DNA from: Gonapodya prolifera JEL478
Lineage: Eukaryota > Monoblepharomycota > Monoblepharidomycetes > Monoblepharidales > Gonapodyaceae
NCBI GenBank assembly: GCA_001574975.1
Contig: KQ965768.1
Location: 1-36,793, forward strand
Length of the DNA: 36,793 nt
Direction of reading: 5' to 3'
Of the stretch, positions 1 through 9,050 are shown one piece after another. Under the pieces are notes generated by a model. It did no database searches, had not been told where the DNA came from, and was given only the letters and a program-made list of their open reading frames with translations. Every line of letters starts with the position of its first letter. The first letter of the stretch is position 1. Both the position numbers and the translations under genes were made by a program.

Positions 1-147
1 AGTAAGATATTTAAAAATTCAATCACCAAAATCCATAACTAAAATATTTAAAAGTATCAAACCTGTTATTCAAAAGTAAAAGATTAAGAGGTGGGGGTAT
101 CCCTCCTTTGAGTGGGGGTACTCCCCTGGGTGGGGGTATGTAAAACT
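1..147. other. Window edge, AT-rich with a G-rich triplet motif
   Basis: No gene is visible. The motif GTGGGGGTA occurs three times close together, at about 91, 112 and 130, with C-rich stretches between the copies, so that strand asymmetry is strong here. The stretch lies downstream of the broken retroelement, which reads on the minus strand. It could be a remnant of its 3' region, but no LTR can be defined. Confidence 0.4.
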
Positions 148-1688
148 TGTGACAGTAAGTTCACCAAATGGCTTCCCTCTATCAGGTTTGTTTCTCTGGC
201 ATGATTCACAAGATTTGCAGTATTGCTCCACATACTTTCTGCGTCCCCTCCCAATCATATCCTGCCTTAGTAATTGCAGCATCAGTGCGTTCCCAGCTTG
301 GGTGAGCAGCACTAGGATGGTCATGGAATGCTTTGCAGATTTCAATTTTTTTCTGCTCATCTGTGACTTGCTCCAAAATTCCAGCAGATGACCCTGCCCC
401 CTTGATTACAGCTATTCTTTCTACTGCATAAGGTGGTCTTGGGAGAAAATGTTCCACAGGGAGAAGCACCTGTGTTCTATCCCCATGTTTCTCTTCTGCA
501 GTTGGTGTATAGCTGGGGTTCCTAGAAAGAGCATCTGCTATTGTATTCTTTGTTTTGGAGACATGCTGGACAACATAGTCAAATTCACCAAGGTCAACTG
601 CCCAACAAGCATGTTGGGGTAGAATTTTATGGTCTGTTCTAATTTCCACCTGCATAGAAGTTCCCGAAAGCCAATGTCTCCACTTCTTAGGTGCCTCAAC
701 TATTGCAAGTAATTCCTTGTCATTTATTGAATAGTTTCTTTCTGCAAGTTTGAGCTTTCTACTTCAGAATTCCACAGGCTGAAGAGATTGGGTTAAGGGG
801 TCTGTCTGCATTACCACTGCTCCAAGATCATAAGGAGATGCATCAGTATCAACAATAAATGGCTGTGTTGGATCTGCAGGTCTGAGGACTGGGGCTTTTG
901 CTATCAGCTGTTTAATTAGTGTGAATGCTTCTTCACACTTTTCACTCCAGTGGAATTTTGATGATGGTTTTGTAAGCTCCTGTATAGGTTGAATTACTTC
1001 ATCAAATCTTGGAATCCAATTCTTGTAGCACTGTAAAAGACCATGTACTTCCTGGGCAGACTTAGTGCTTGTAGGTTTGGGAAGTACATTCACTTCATGC
1101 ATTGCATCCTCTGTGAGCTCTGTTCCATCTCTCCCAACAATATAACCACCAAAGGGAATTTGCTCTGCATGGAAAACACATTTCTTTGGATTTGCATACA
1201 AACCATTTTTTCTGAGAATGGAGAGGTAAGATTTAACAGATGCAATGTGATCCTCTAGAGTCCCATTGGTAGCTATGCCTGCATCATCAAGATAAACTTT
1301 TACCTGTAGATGCTTTGCAGTAATTTCATCCACGAATCTCTGCCAATGTGAGACTGCAGGTTTCCAACCCTCCCACATTACTAAGGACTCAAATGTGCCA
1401 TATTTGCAGCGGAAAGCAGTTTTTGATTCATCACCAGGTTGGATCCTAATTCTGTGGTATGCCTTAGTGCAGTCAATTTTGTTGTACCTTGTCAAACCAG
1501 CCATGGACTTGGCAAGTTCAGGCAATTTGGAATTGAGTACAAGTCCTTTGGGATAGCTTTATTTTCTCCTGAAGGTCATGGCAGAGTCTAAGTTTATGGC
1601 CCTCATCTTTGAAAAAGATGGGGTGTGCAGTATCAGATTTGGAGCGGTAGAGAGTTCCCTTATTGAAGCCATCTTTAAGGAGCTCTTG
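148..1688 (-). pseudogene. Ty3/gypsy pol remnant: RT, RNase H, start of integrase
   Basis: This is the middle of a Ty3/gypsy polyprotein, decayed. Reading the minus strand from 1688 downwards, a degenerate N-terminal reverse transcriptase segment (LYRSKSDTAHPIFF) is followed by the RT palm with the catalytic YLDD box near 1290. Next come the thumb and connection, then an RNase H domain (DTDASPYDLGAVV) and the start of the integrase with an H-H-C-C zinc finger (CKSCESCQRNKPD). The integrase catalytic core, protease and gag are absent. A TGA interrupts the RNase H frame at about 764-766, and frame changes occur near 1520 and 250. The upstream end is cut exactly where an LTR-like repeat begins (1689), so the element is both truncated and mutated. 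It is a different lineage from the chromodomain element at the right edge of the window. Confidence 0.9.
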
Positions 1689-1922
1689 TGTCACACTGAC
1701 ATCCACTAACGTGGAGTATATAGTGTAGTATGAGTGTTGGGTATTAGCTGCTGTGCCACTACTGTGGCCGCGGGTTAGATGTGCACACCTGCAGGACGTG
1801 CCCTAAGTTTGGCATCACGTTCCCGCAGGTGAGTTCCATGCACACTACAACTTCTTATGTTTCTTTGATTACACATGCATGTTCCTGCAGATTAAAGGCT
1901 CATGCAGCTCACTTGTGTAGCA
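1689..1922 (+). repeat. LTR-like repeat, copy 1 (234 bp)
   Basis: The copy begins TGTCACACTGAC and ends GTAGCA, the TG...CA form of an LTR. It is about 90% identical by eye to the copy at 4898-5136 over the first 160 bases and matches the nested minus-strand copies at 32298-32781. The shared start is sharp: upstream of TGTCAC the three plus or outer copies have unrelated sequence. Here the upstream neighbour is the truncated RT. The flanking pentamers (TCTTG and ATGGG) do not match, so this copy shows no target-site duplication and may come from recombination. Confidence 0.7.
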
Positions 1923-2780
1923 ATGGGGGGACGTTGTGGAAGTGGTCCAACTAAAGAGACCAAAACAGAGAGGTCATGGAGCAACAGTTCCAACTCATTT
2001 CATACAGCAAAGCTCACCATCACCGCCTTGGCTCACTTGCCTTTCTGCCAAACTGCTGGAAGGTCATTGTCATATGGCAAGCTGGCATGACACTGATGGG
2101 AGGCAATTGCAACAAGTCAGGCAATTTGACCTGAATGGAAATTGTCTGTCCTCCTGCTGCACTCCTTACCAACAATTCCCTTTCCTCTGAGGAGAGAAAG
2201 TTTTGCATCCTGGACAGAGATGACACTGAGGTGGGGTGCAGACACATTATAGTCTGCAGCAACAGGTTTCCATATCAGTGTTCATTGCAGCAATTGCCAT
2301 TTGGCAGAATCCTCACCAGTTTGGTGCAATTGTGCATGTTTAGCACTTTGCAGCTGGCAACTATATCAGTGTTGTCCAAGATAAGTACTCAGTTGCTTTT
2401 GTCAGCAGGAGTCACCTTGACCACCACACCTGACTAGGGTGTGCCAAAGTGTGCTGAGTGAAAAGGGCTTGTTGTCTCTCCAGGGTAGCCTTCCTGTGTG
2501 TTGTCCTAAACACAGACAACCTTGAATGGCTTGTTCATGGGGCTGAGTGGTTTCAACAAAGACGCCATGGGCAACAACTGGGAACACTTTTGGGTGAGGG
2601 ATTGCATGCAAGTCTGTACATTGACACTGGTCCCAGAGCTGAAGCCCAATTTTCAGTTGTGGAGTCACATCTGCTGCTCCCAATTCAGTTTATGCAATGA
2701 AACCGTCAATGCACAACAGTGGTAGATTTGGTAGTTCACCAATAAGTTTGCAGGTTTGAGGCTTCAATATCATAATCAAT
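1923..2780. repeat. Diverged interspersed repeat, copy a
   Basis: Several blocks align in the same order with 4228-4780, roughly two-thirds identical by eye. These include the block around GGTCATGGAGCAA, the block CACTTGCCTTTCTGCCAA, the block CCAGTTTGGTG and the block TTGTCCAAG. On the minus strand both copies carry related amino acids, for example NCTKLVRILPNG here against NYTKLVSILPNG in the other copy. This copy is broken by stop codons. I do not recognise the family; it looks like a fragment of a mobile element. Confidence 0.5.
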
Positions 2781-4190
2781 CTGCTTGATCTCTCCCTATG
2801 CCTTGGACATAAACCCTTGCACTCCTTCCCCTTATGCCAATTCCAACCTTGCAGTTGGAAGGTGGAGTTTGATCCACCCCATGCAGGACTCCAGCATTTT
2901 TTTCCTGAGACTGCATGCAATTAACGTGGTCATGGACATCTTGACCAAGGCGCAAAGCACTGCGACAGCAATGAAAATTGCACTGTGAGGCCAGAACACG
3001 CCATCTAGAGTGAGAGATGGCTGACAGCCCAAGACCCCAAGTAAAACAATGTCAACAATGCCAATAACAAGCCAGAAGACTTCCATGGCATTTTGAACAA
3101 TTAGGTGGCAGAGCTGCATCATAAATGCGCACAATGTGTCAGTAAAGTCCCTGAAGAATTAGGCATCAATGTCAGGGGGCCCTCATGAATTTCTTGAAGT
3201 GTCAGTCACAATTATGCTCCTTCACTTCCATGACATGTTCTTGGTTTCCTTTGTGTGGGATTCATTTCTATCAACATCAGCACAAAGTTACTTACTGAGA
3301 ATCAGCTCCCTTGTTTTTTTGTGTGTGTATGTCTAATTGTTGCAACCCCCAGTACTACCTGCACAGCCACCAATGAGGGAGACAGGGAGCATATGACAAA
3401 GAAGATCTTTTGAGCTTACAGGTCAGATCTATTTTGTTTCTCACAAGATCTTCAAAACAGCGTCATTGCTTCTGCACAAGAATTCATCTGAAGGATGGAC
3501 ACAGTGTCATTTGCTTTGGTTTGCAAGCTCTCTGCATCCCACTTAACGTCACTTGGGATTGATATTTCAATTGTGGCTGATAAGTTTCCCCTTGAGTGGT
3601 TTTCCATTCTTCAAGACAACTCAAATCACAAGAGGGTCATGACAATCTCATTTAGTGCCAGTGGTTGCTGCTGTTCAGCCCATCTGTACTTTAAATCCAA
3701 GGGGAAGTATTTTAATCAGTGCATGGTTGCAAGGTGTGTGTGGACATTATTTAAAAGTGAGATGAAGAATTGTATATCAGTTCCTTGGGCCTGTGTAGAG
3801 ACCTTATCAGAGTCTAAGCAAAATTAAGAGCATACCTTGAGTAACCCACCATAGCTATTCTTTCTCACAAAGTGAATAAGGCACTCTCCAAAGTCCTCCA
3901 ATACCACAGAGAGAAACCATACAAAGAAGCTTCTGCCAGTGCTTCAAAGAGAACGTGTCTCTGCAGCATCCAGGTGATATATAGATGGGATGCAGACTCT
4001 CACTGTGATGGCAATCAAATTTGCCTGTACCAATAACTTGAGGGGACAACATGTCCTTCACAGTTAGTGTGGTGTTGCTTGCACCATAATTTGGGCACCC
4101 TGTGTACACAAAGGATGGGCTGAGGGTTGATCTCACCATGCCTATCAAGGATTTCAACCATCTGAGGTGTACCCTCAGGGTTGTATGCCT
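2781..4190. other. AT-rich unassigned repeat-zone DNA
   Basis: Only short open frames are present, the longest plus-strand one at 3495-3827 (110 codons), and none matches a family I know. No intron-linked exons, LTR ends or RNA genes are seen. From its composition and its position between repeat copies it is probably old transposon sequence. Confidence 0.4.
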
Positions 4191-4790
4191 TGGCAAGCAG
4201 GAGCAGTGATTTTGTGGTTGTGGAGGTGCTCCAACTTACAAGACCAAACAAGTGAGGTCATGGAGCAATGGCTGAAGCTCATGTGGTGTAACTAAGCTCA
4301 CCATCAACATCTTGGGGCCACTTGCCTTTCTGCCAAGGCTCTGGATGGACATGTATGCTGAGGTGAGGTGCTGACTCCTGATTACTGTGCTCTAGAGCAA
4401 CAGGTTTGACACTGGGTGTTCAATGAAATGAGTGCCATTTGGAAGAATGCTTACCAGTTTGGTGTAATTCTGGACTTTGAGCACATTGCTGTATGCAAGC
4501 ATGTGTATGTTATCCAAGGTGGCTACTGGGTTGTTTGTGTTGGCCAAGGTCACTTGAACTTCCACATCTGAGTAGGTAAACTGGGTGTGTTGCAGTGCAT
4601 CAAGTGCCCTGCAGTTGTCTGCACTACAGTGAGAGCCCTTGTGAGCGCTGCTGTGGTCACAGCAATCTTGGAGGGCTTGCCCATGAGTCAGAGTGTTTTT
4701 CAACAATGTCAATGTGATCAATGAGGGTATATAAGGCAGAGAGGCCAACACCTCATAGACACCCAAGACAGGTTCCATTTTCAGCAGGAC
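4191..4790 (-). repeat. Diverged interspersed repeat, copy b, with a 128-codon open frame
   Basis: This is the second copy of the repeat at 1923-2780. It keeps an open minus-strand frame at 4392-4778 whose middle part (VEVQVTLANTNNPVATLDN) has a recognisable but stop-ridden counterpart in copy a. Shared reading frame over part of the two copies suggests that they derive from a protein-coding mobile element, but the product cannot be named. Confidence 0.45.
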
Positions 4791-4860
4791 AAGGTTCTAT
4801 AGCTGAGTTGGTTAGAGAGAGCATGAGCTTGAAGAGGGCAAGAGGTGAGTAAGATGCACC
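4791..4860 (+). repeat. Decayed tRNA-Val-like sequence 1
   Basis: The stretch from 4793 (GTTCTATAGCTGAGTTGG) matches the 5' half of the intact tRNA-Val at 5352 at about three bases in four. It keeps an A-box-like TAGCTGAGTTGG but has lost the anticodon loop and the B box. Its upstream flank (CAGGTTCCATTTTCAGCA) also resembles the flank of the second decayed copy, so the unit duplicated is larger than the tRNA part. Confidence 0.5.
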
Positions 4861-4892
4861 ATTTTCCCATGCCATGAGCATGAGTGCTGGAG

Positions 4893-5141
4893 ACAGGTGT
4901 CACACTGACATCCACTGACGTGGAGTGTATAGTGTAGTATGAGTGTTGGGTATTAGCTGCTGTGCCACTACTGTGGCCGCGGGTTAGATGTGCACACCTG
5001 CAGGACATGCCCTAAGTTTGGCATCACGTTCCTGCAGGTGAGTTCTATGCACATTACGTCTTGCTATGTACATCTGATCATATGTACACGTTCCTGCAGT
5101 TTACAGGCTCATGCAGCTCACCTAGGTTGTGGAGCAACAGG
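4893..5141 (+). mobile_element. Solo LTR of 239 bp with perfect 5-bp target duplication
   Basis: The element runs 4898-5136, starting TGTCACACTG and ending GTGGAGCA. It is flanked by ACAGG at 4893-4897 and ACAGG at 5137-5141. A TG...CA element with a 5-bp target duplication and no internal region is the usual signature of a solo LTR left by LTR-LTR recombination. It carries the same conserved blocks (CCACTACTGTGGCCGCGG, CACACCTGCAGGAC, CATGCAGCTCAC) as the copies at 1689 and at 32298-32781. It was inserted into the tRNA-like repeat zone. Confidence 0.85.
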
Positions 5142-5262
5142 AGGCAGAACCTTCATAGAGCCCCAACAGAGGTTGCATTTTCATTAGCAAAAGGTTCCAT
5201 AACTCAGTTGGTCAGAAGTGCGAGCTTGAACATGGGCAAGGGGTCAGAGGTGAGCAAGGAAG
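5142..5262 (+). repeat. Decayed tRNA-Val-like sequence 2
   Basis: From 5193, GGTTCCATAACTCAGTTGG closely follows the first half of the intact tRNA-Val (GTTCCATAGCTCAGTTGG), and CGAGCTTGAACA follows its anticodon arm. The 3' half with the B box is missing. The upstream flank resembles that of the copy at 4791-4860. It is not expected to fold as a functional tRNA. Confidence 0.5.
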
Positions 5263-5351
5263 TGGGTTCATGTTTTCTGCCCTTTTCCTGGGACAGCACA
5301 AAAAATTCAAACTGTCAATATTTACAGTTTGCTTGAAGTTCCTTGTCCTCC

Positions 5352-5425
5352 TGTTCCATAGCTCAGTTGGTCAGAGCGCGAGCTTAACACGCTCGAGGTC
5401 GCTGGTTCGATCCCGGCTGGAATCA
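5352..5425 (+). tRNA. tRNA-Val (anticodon AAC)
   Basis: The 74-base sequence folds as a cloverleaf. The D arm is GCTC/GAGC (5361-5364 and 5374-5377). The anticodon stem is CGAGC/GCTCG with loop TTAACAC, giving anticodon AAC at 5386-5388. The T arm is GCTGG/CCGGC around TTCGATC. The A box (TAGCTCAGTTGG) and B box (GGTTCGATCCC) are intact, and a run of six T follows. There is no intron. Acceptor pairs 2-7 form (one G-U), but position 1 (T) faces C at position 72, a mismatch. The gene marks the border between transposon debris on the left and the gene island on the right. Confidence 0.93.
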
Positions 5426-5428
5426 CTA

Positions 5429-5434
5429 TTTTTT
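5429..5434 (+). terminator. RNA polymerase III terminator
   Basis: A run of six T starts three bases after the tRNA-Val. T runs of this length stop Pol III in fungi. Confidence 0.85.
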
Positions 5435-7602
5435 CCTCGCTCTAACTCAATCATAGTTTCGCTATGACACCCCTTTTGAATGCTCGCTTCGCTCGCAGAA
5501 GTTGCCTTGGGCCTCGCTTCGCTTGGCCCTCAAGACAACGCATGGGCGTTGCGCGTACCATCTTCCTGGGCCCCAGCTACCAACCACAATGGCGTCTTGC
5601 CACTGTCATCTGATTACGTAACAAGTGTTGCTTCCAGTCCATTGGATTTTTTGTTGAGGGGTTGGAAAACTGGAGCTGCCGGCTGCAAACATGTTACAGA
5701 CAGTAAAACAGGAGATAGAAAAAGTGGACTAATTGTTGGAAAAGTTGAGGAACGGCAGTGACGCGATTCAGCCCGAGTATTGAGGTATTTTCTTGACGGT
5801 GTCGTTCGTTATTTGACAATCAGGTGTCAGTAACTTAAAGCTGTGATCACGTTCTTGCTGCTCAAAACGCAGGATGTGCTTGACAAATGCTCGTCACTCT
5901 GTTCATCTTTCATGCTCTCGCCACTCTTACTTCATCTGAAGTCGAGCCCAACAGTTTGCAGTTTGGCTGAATGAAATATGTTTGGAGGAGGAGGGTGAAT
6001 TTGGTGTTTGGATGCTCGCTTGGTTCCAACCGAGGATGTGGTAGAAAATAGTACAAGTAGAAGATGCTGTTTATTCTTGGATAGTTCCAGCAACCGCATC
6101 CGACAGCGTGCTGCTCCTCGCACTCGTGCTGCAGATCAGCTTGACTCCAACACAAACTCACCAACACAATCCCGCCCTTGCTGCACGCCAGAACATCCCT
6201 GCAACACTCGCCACTCTCCCAGGACGTCTATTTGTCACTCCGCGGACTGTTCTCCGCACTCCAGCCATGCAACGACCTGCTCCTCGAACGCCCCCCTATC
6301 CTCGCGTCTCGCTGACCTAAGCGTGGAAGCGGGTGCGGTCCTCCCCATTGGGACGCAAACTCTCGTGCGTAACAAACTTTGTTGACGACAGTGGCTTTGG
6401 TGATATTAGCACAGCAGTCGGCGTGGGGACGGACGGCAAGGAGACCAAGGATATGTTTGAAGGGAGATGTTCGTTGGAGGCGAACTTTCCTGTTTGTGCT
6501 TGGGAGGGATGGTGAGCCAGATGAGAAGGAAGTAGAGCGCGCTCTAGTTCTGATTCCAAGCCTTCAATTACTCTCTGCCCTGTTCTTCTCGTCAACGCTT
6601 TTCTGCTGGGAGTGCGGGGGATGGTGTGGCCCACAAGCCACAAGGAAGTGTAAGAGACATGGCATAAGTGGCAGCTGAAGCGGCAGGACCACCTTCGACG
6701 TACCGGGTGGTGGACTGGGCAGGTTGATGTGAGATGGGAGCGAAAGCAAGCCCAAGTGGCGCTCCCCCTAATAATCTGTGCGCCTCTGCGTGACGTTTAT
6801 CCTGGCGCCTCGGTCATCCAGTGTTTTGGCAAAGTGACGGCTGGCACTCACGTGGGATGCATTCGGACTGCATACCTTTTTTGACCAGCGCGTCATTGGT
6901 AGACGATCAAACTTTGCGACGAGGAGCAATAACGGGCGCGTTGGGCGCGGATTGCAAAGGAAGAAGGGACGTTGGGGTCGCGAAAGCTGAATGAATCAGT
7001 GTCGTCAGTGAGAAGACATGGATTCTCAGGATGTCGGCCACGGGAGCACAACTGCGCGTCTGTGCATGATGGTCCAGGTGGGTTAGCGTTGATGATTGTG
7101 TGGCACGAATGGACAAGCACCGTACGTTTACCAAGGACAGTGCGGTGACTGCAGGACGTGAATTGACTTGGGCGCGAGCTGGGAATTATATTGTGCAGTT
7201 GATGTACACTTGCATTTAGGAAAGTCAGACGTGTCGTGAGACGTGTCCTAAAACATCTAAGGCGAGAGGGAGTTCGAACACTGCCTGGAAGTCCAGCGTT
7301 CCTGGGTGCACCTTGAAAATGTTTTCCTCGGGTCTGAAGATATTAAGATGCAGCTTCCAGCAGACTCAAAGGGTTCGATGGTATCGAAACAGACAGCACA
7401 CCTGGCAGAAGGCGGACACTCCAAAGACCCATGAAAGAAGGGCTGCAGTGCGTCCAGCGCCTGCAGCTCGCGCGCTGTGCCTCTGTCCATCATGCACTCC
7501 GTCCGACCGCCGGCTAAAACGAGACCATAGCGGTCCCCATCAAAAACGTCGGACAGGGGTTGAAAGGCTTTGGTCACCAACCAACTGCTGCATCCTCCCA
7601 CA
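5435..7602. other. Long stretch without a confident gene
   Basis: Base composition is higher in GC than in the transposon zone. Open frames of 60-125 codons overlap on both strands between 5900 and 7150, but none has a recognisable domain, and no set of frames joins through a convincing intron. The most protein-like is a plus-strand frame at 6108-6320 beginning with hydrophobic and Arg/Pro-rich residues. Promoter sequence of the ankyrin gene probably occupies the right end. Confidence 0.4.
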
Positions 7603-9050
7603 ATGTTCACGGATCTTCCCGCAGAAGTTTTGCTTATTGTCGGACGTTTTCTTCCTGGTCGCCTGGGTCTCCCACTCGATCACGTGTTGCGGAGACTGCT
7701 TGGACCACCGCCAGAAATTGCACACTAAGCCCTCTACGGAGCGGTCAACGCTCTCATTTTCAAAGCAGAGAGGATCGATGGCAATGTTGATGTTGTCAGA
7801 ATACTCTTGAGACGGCCAAGTGTCCGCAATAGCGTGAATCTTGTCGTAGGACACCGTCGTGGGTGCGTTACAGCACTCGTGGTGGCAGCAAGAGCCGGAA
7901 ATCTACGCATCTGTCAGCTTCTCCTCGATTGTGGGGCCAGGAGCCTTGTGCAAGAGCACGGATACTTGGACTTTCAACAGATTTGGTTTTGGCCGTCGTT
8001 CTGCAGAGCCTACACATGTCACCATTTGTTGAAGCAGCCTCAAAGGGCCATTATGACGTGGCGAAGTTCTTTGAGGAAAAGACTGTGTTGTGTCCGATCG
8101 AAACCAAGTGGGGAATTGTCATGGCGGCGCGAGGAGGTCACTAGAGTGTGGTGTACCACTTGATTGATTCGACTGATCCAGGGACAGACTATTTTGGTTG
8201 TCGTGGCGTCCTTTTTCATTGTGCAGCCACTTATGGACACGCCGAGTTCATGTGTAAGTTGCTGGACGACGGAGGCGCCCCTGGACAACCATGGTTGGAA
8301 GCTTCTCTCATAATGGCAGTGCAAAATGGACACCTTGGAATGGTCGAGACGCTCTTGGAGAATGGAGTCAACGTCCGCGCTCGATGTGGGATGGCTCTGG
8401 CTGTGGCAACACGAAAGCAGCACCTGACCATTTTGAAACATCTGCTCGCTAACGGAGCCACCGTAAACATGTGCACATTTGCACTCAAACATGCAGCGGA
8501 GAAAGAAAGCTTTGAGATATTAAAAATTCTCCTTGAGGCTGGAGCAGACGTCCATTCGGGCAACGGGGAGCTTTTACGTTTAGCAGCGCAGAATGGGAGG
8601 CGGGACATTGTTCGTCTCCTCCTCGACTGGGGCGCTGACCCCGGTGTGTGCGACACAAACTCGCGCTCTGCGCTGGACATGGCGTCGGAAAAAGGCCACT
8701 GCAGTGTGATACGCCTTCTCCTCAATTTTGACCCCGGTGTGTGCGACACAAACTCGCGCTCTGCGCTGGACATGGCGTCGGAAAAAGGCCACTGCAGTGT
8801 GATACGCCTTCTCCTCAATTTTTGGATGGACGTCAATGCCAATGACAGTGCGGCTCTTTGGTGGGCAGCGTCGACTGGAACGGCGGATGCTGCTCGGCTT
8901 CTCCTTGAATGTAAAGCCGACCCAAGAGTTGCAGATCGCACGGTGTTTTATCTTGCAAGAGAGACAAATAATTGGGACCTTCTGAGCGCTCTTTGCGATG
9001 CTATACGGGCGTACGACTCAGATCCATCCATAGGTTCAGTTTGTGTTTAG
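7603..9050 (+). pseudogene. F-box/ankyrin-repeat gene, interrupted by stop codons
   Basis: The predicted start gives an F-box-like N-terminus (MFTDLPAEVLLIVGRFLP). It is followed by about ten ankyrin-type units, for example GNLRICQLLLDCGA, GHLGMVETLLENGV and GRRDIVRLLLDWGAD. Such proteins usually recruit substrates to SCF ubiquitin ligases through the repeats. The reading frame is broken twice: TAA at 7726-7728, between the F-box part and the first repeat, and TAG at 8142-8144 inside a repeat (AARGGH, stop, SVVYHLI). The frame change near 7950 can be explained by a 59-bp GT-AG intron starting GTGCAAGAG and ending TTCTGCAG. The region from 8148 to 9050 is a clean 300-codon frame. An exact 93-bp tandem duplication lies inside it. 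If the first stop lies in an intron, the gene could be less damaged than it appears, but the TAG has no such escape that I can see. Confidence 0.75.
8637..8822 (+). repeat. Exact 93-bp tandem duplication within the ankyrin repeats
   Basis: The block starting GACCCCGGTGTGTGCGAC at 8637 is repeated from 8730 with no difference that I can find. It encodes 31 residues, about one ankyrin unit, and keeps the reading frame. The unit is two residues short of the usual 33, so the junction loses the WGA-type turn found between the other repeats. Confidence 0.9.

Noticed and set aside
1689-1922. Target-site duplication around LTR copy 1
   Set aside because: The flanking pentamers TCTTG and ATGGG do not match.
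4791-4860. Second functional tRNA gene
   Set aside because: The B box and anticodon arm are missing, so it cannot form a cloverleaf.
6008-6385. 125-codon plus-strand frame as a gene
   Set aside because: Cys/Ser/Arg-rich composition typical of random frames, overlapping frames on both strands, no domain and no splice support.
8231-8941. 236-codon minus-strand open frame
   Set aside because: It lies opposite the ankyrin repeats, contains the same 93-bp duplication and has no domain of its own.
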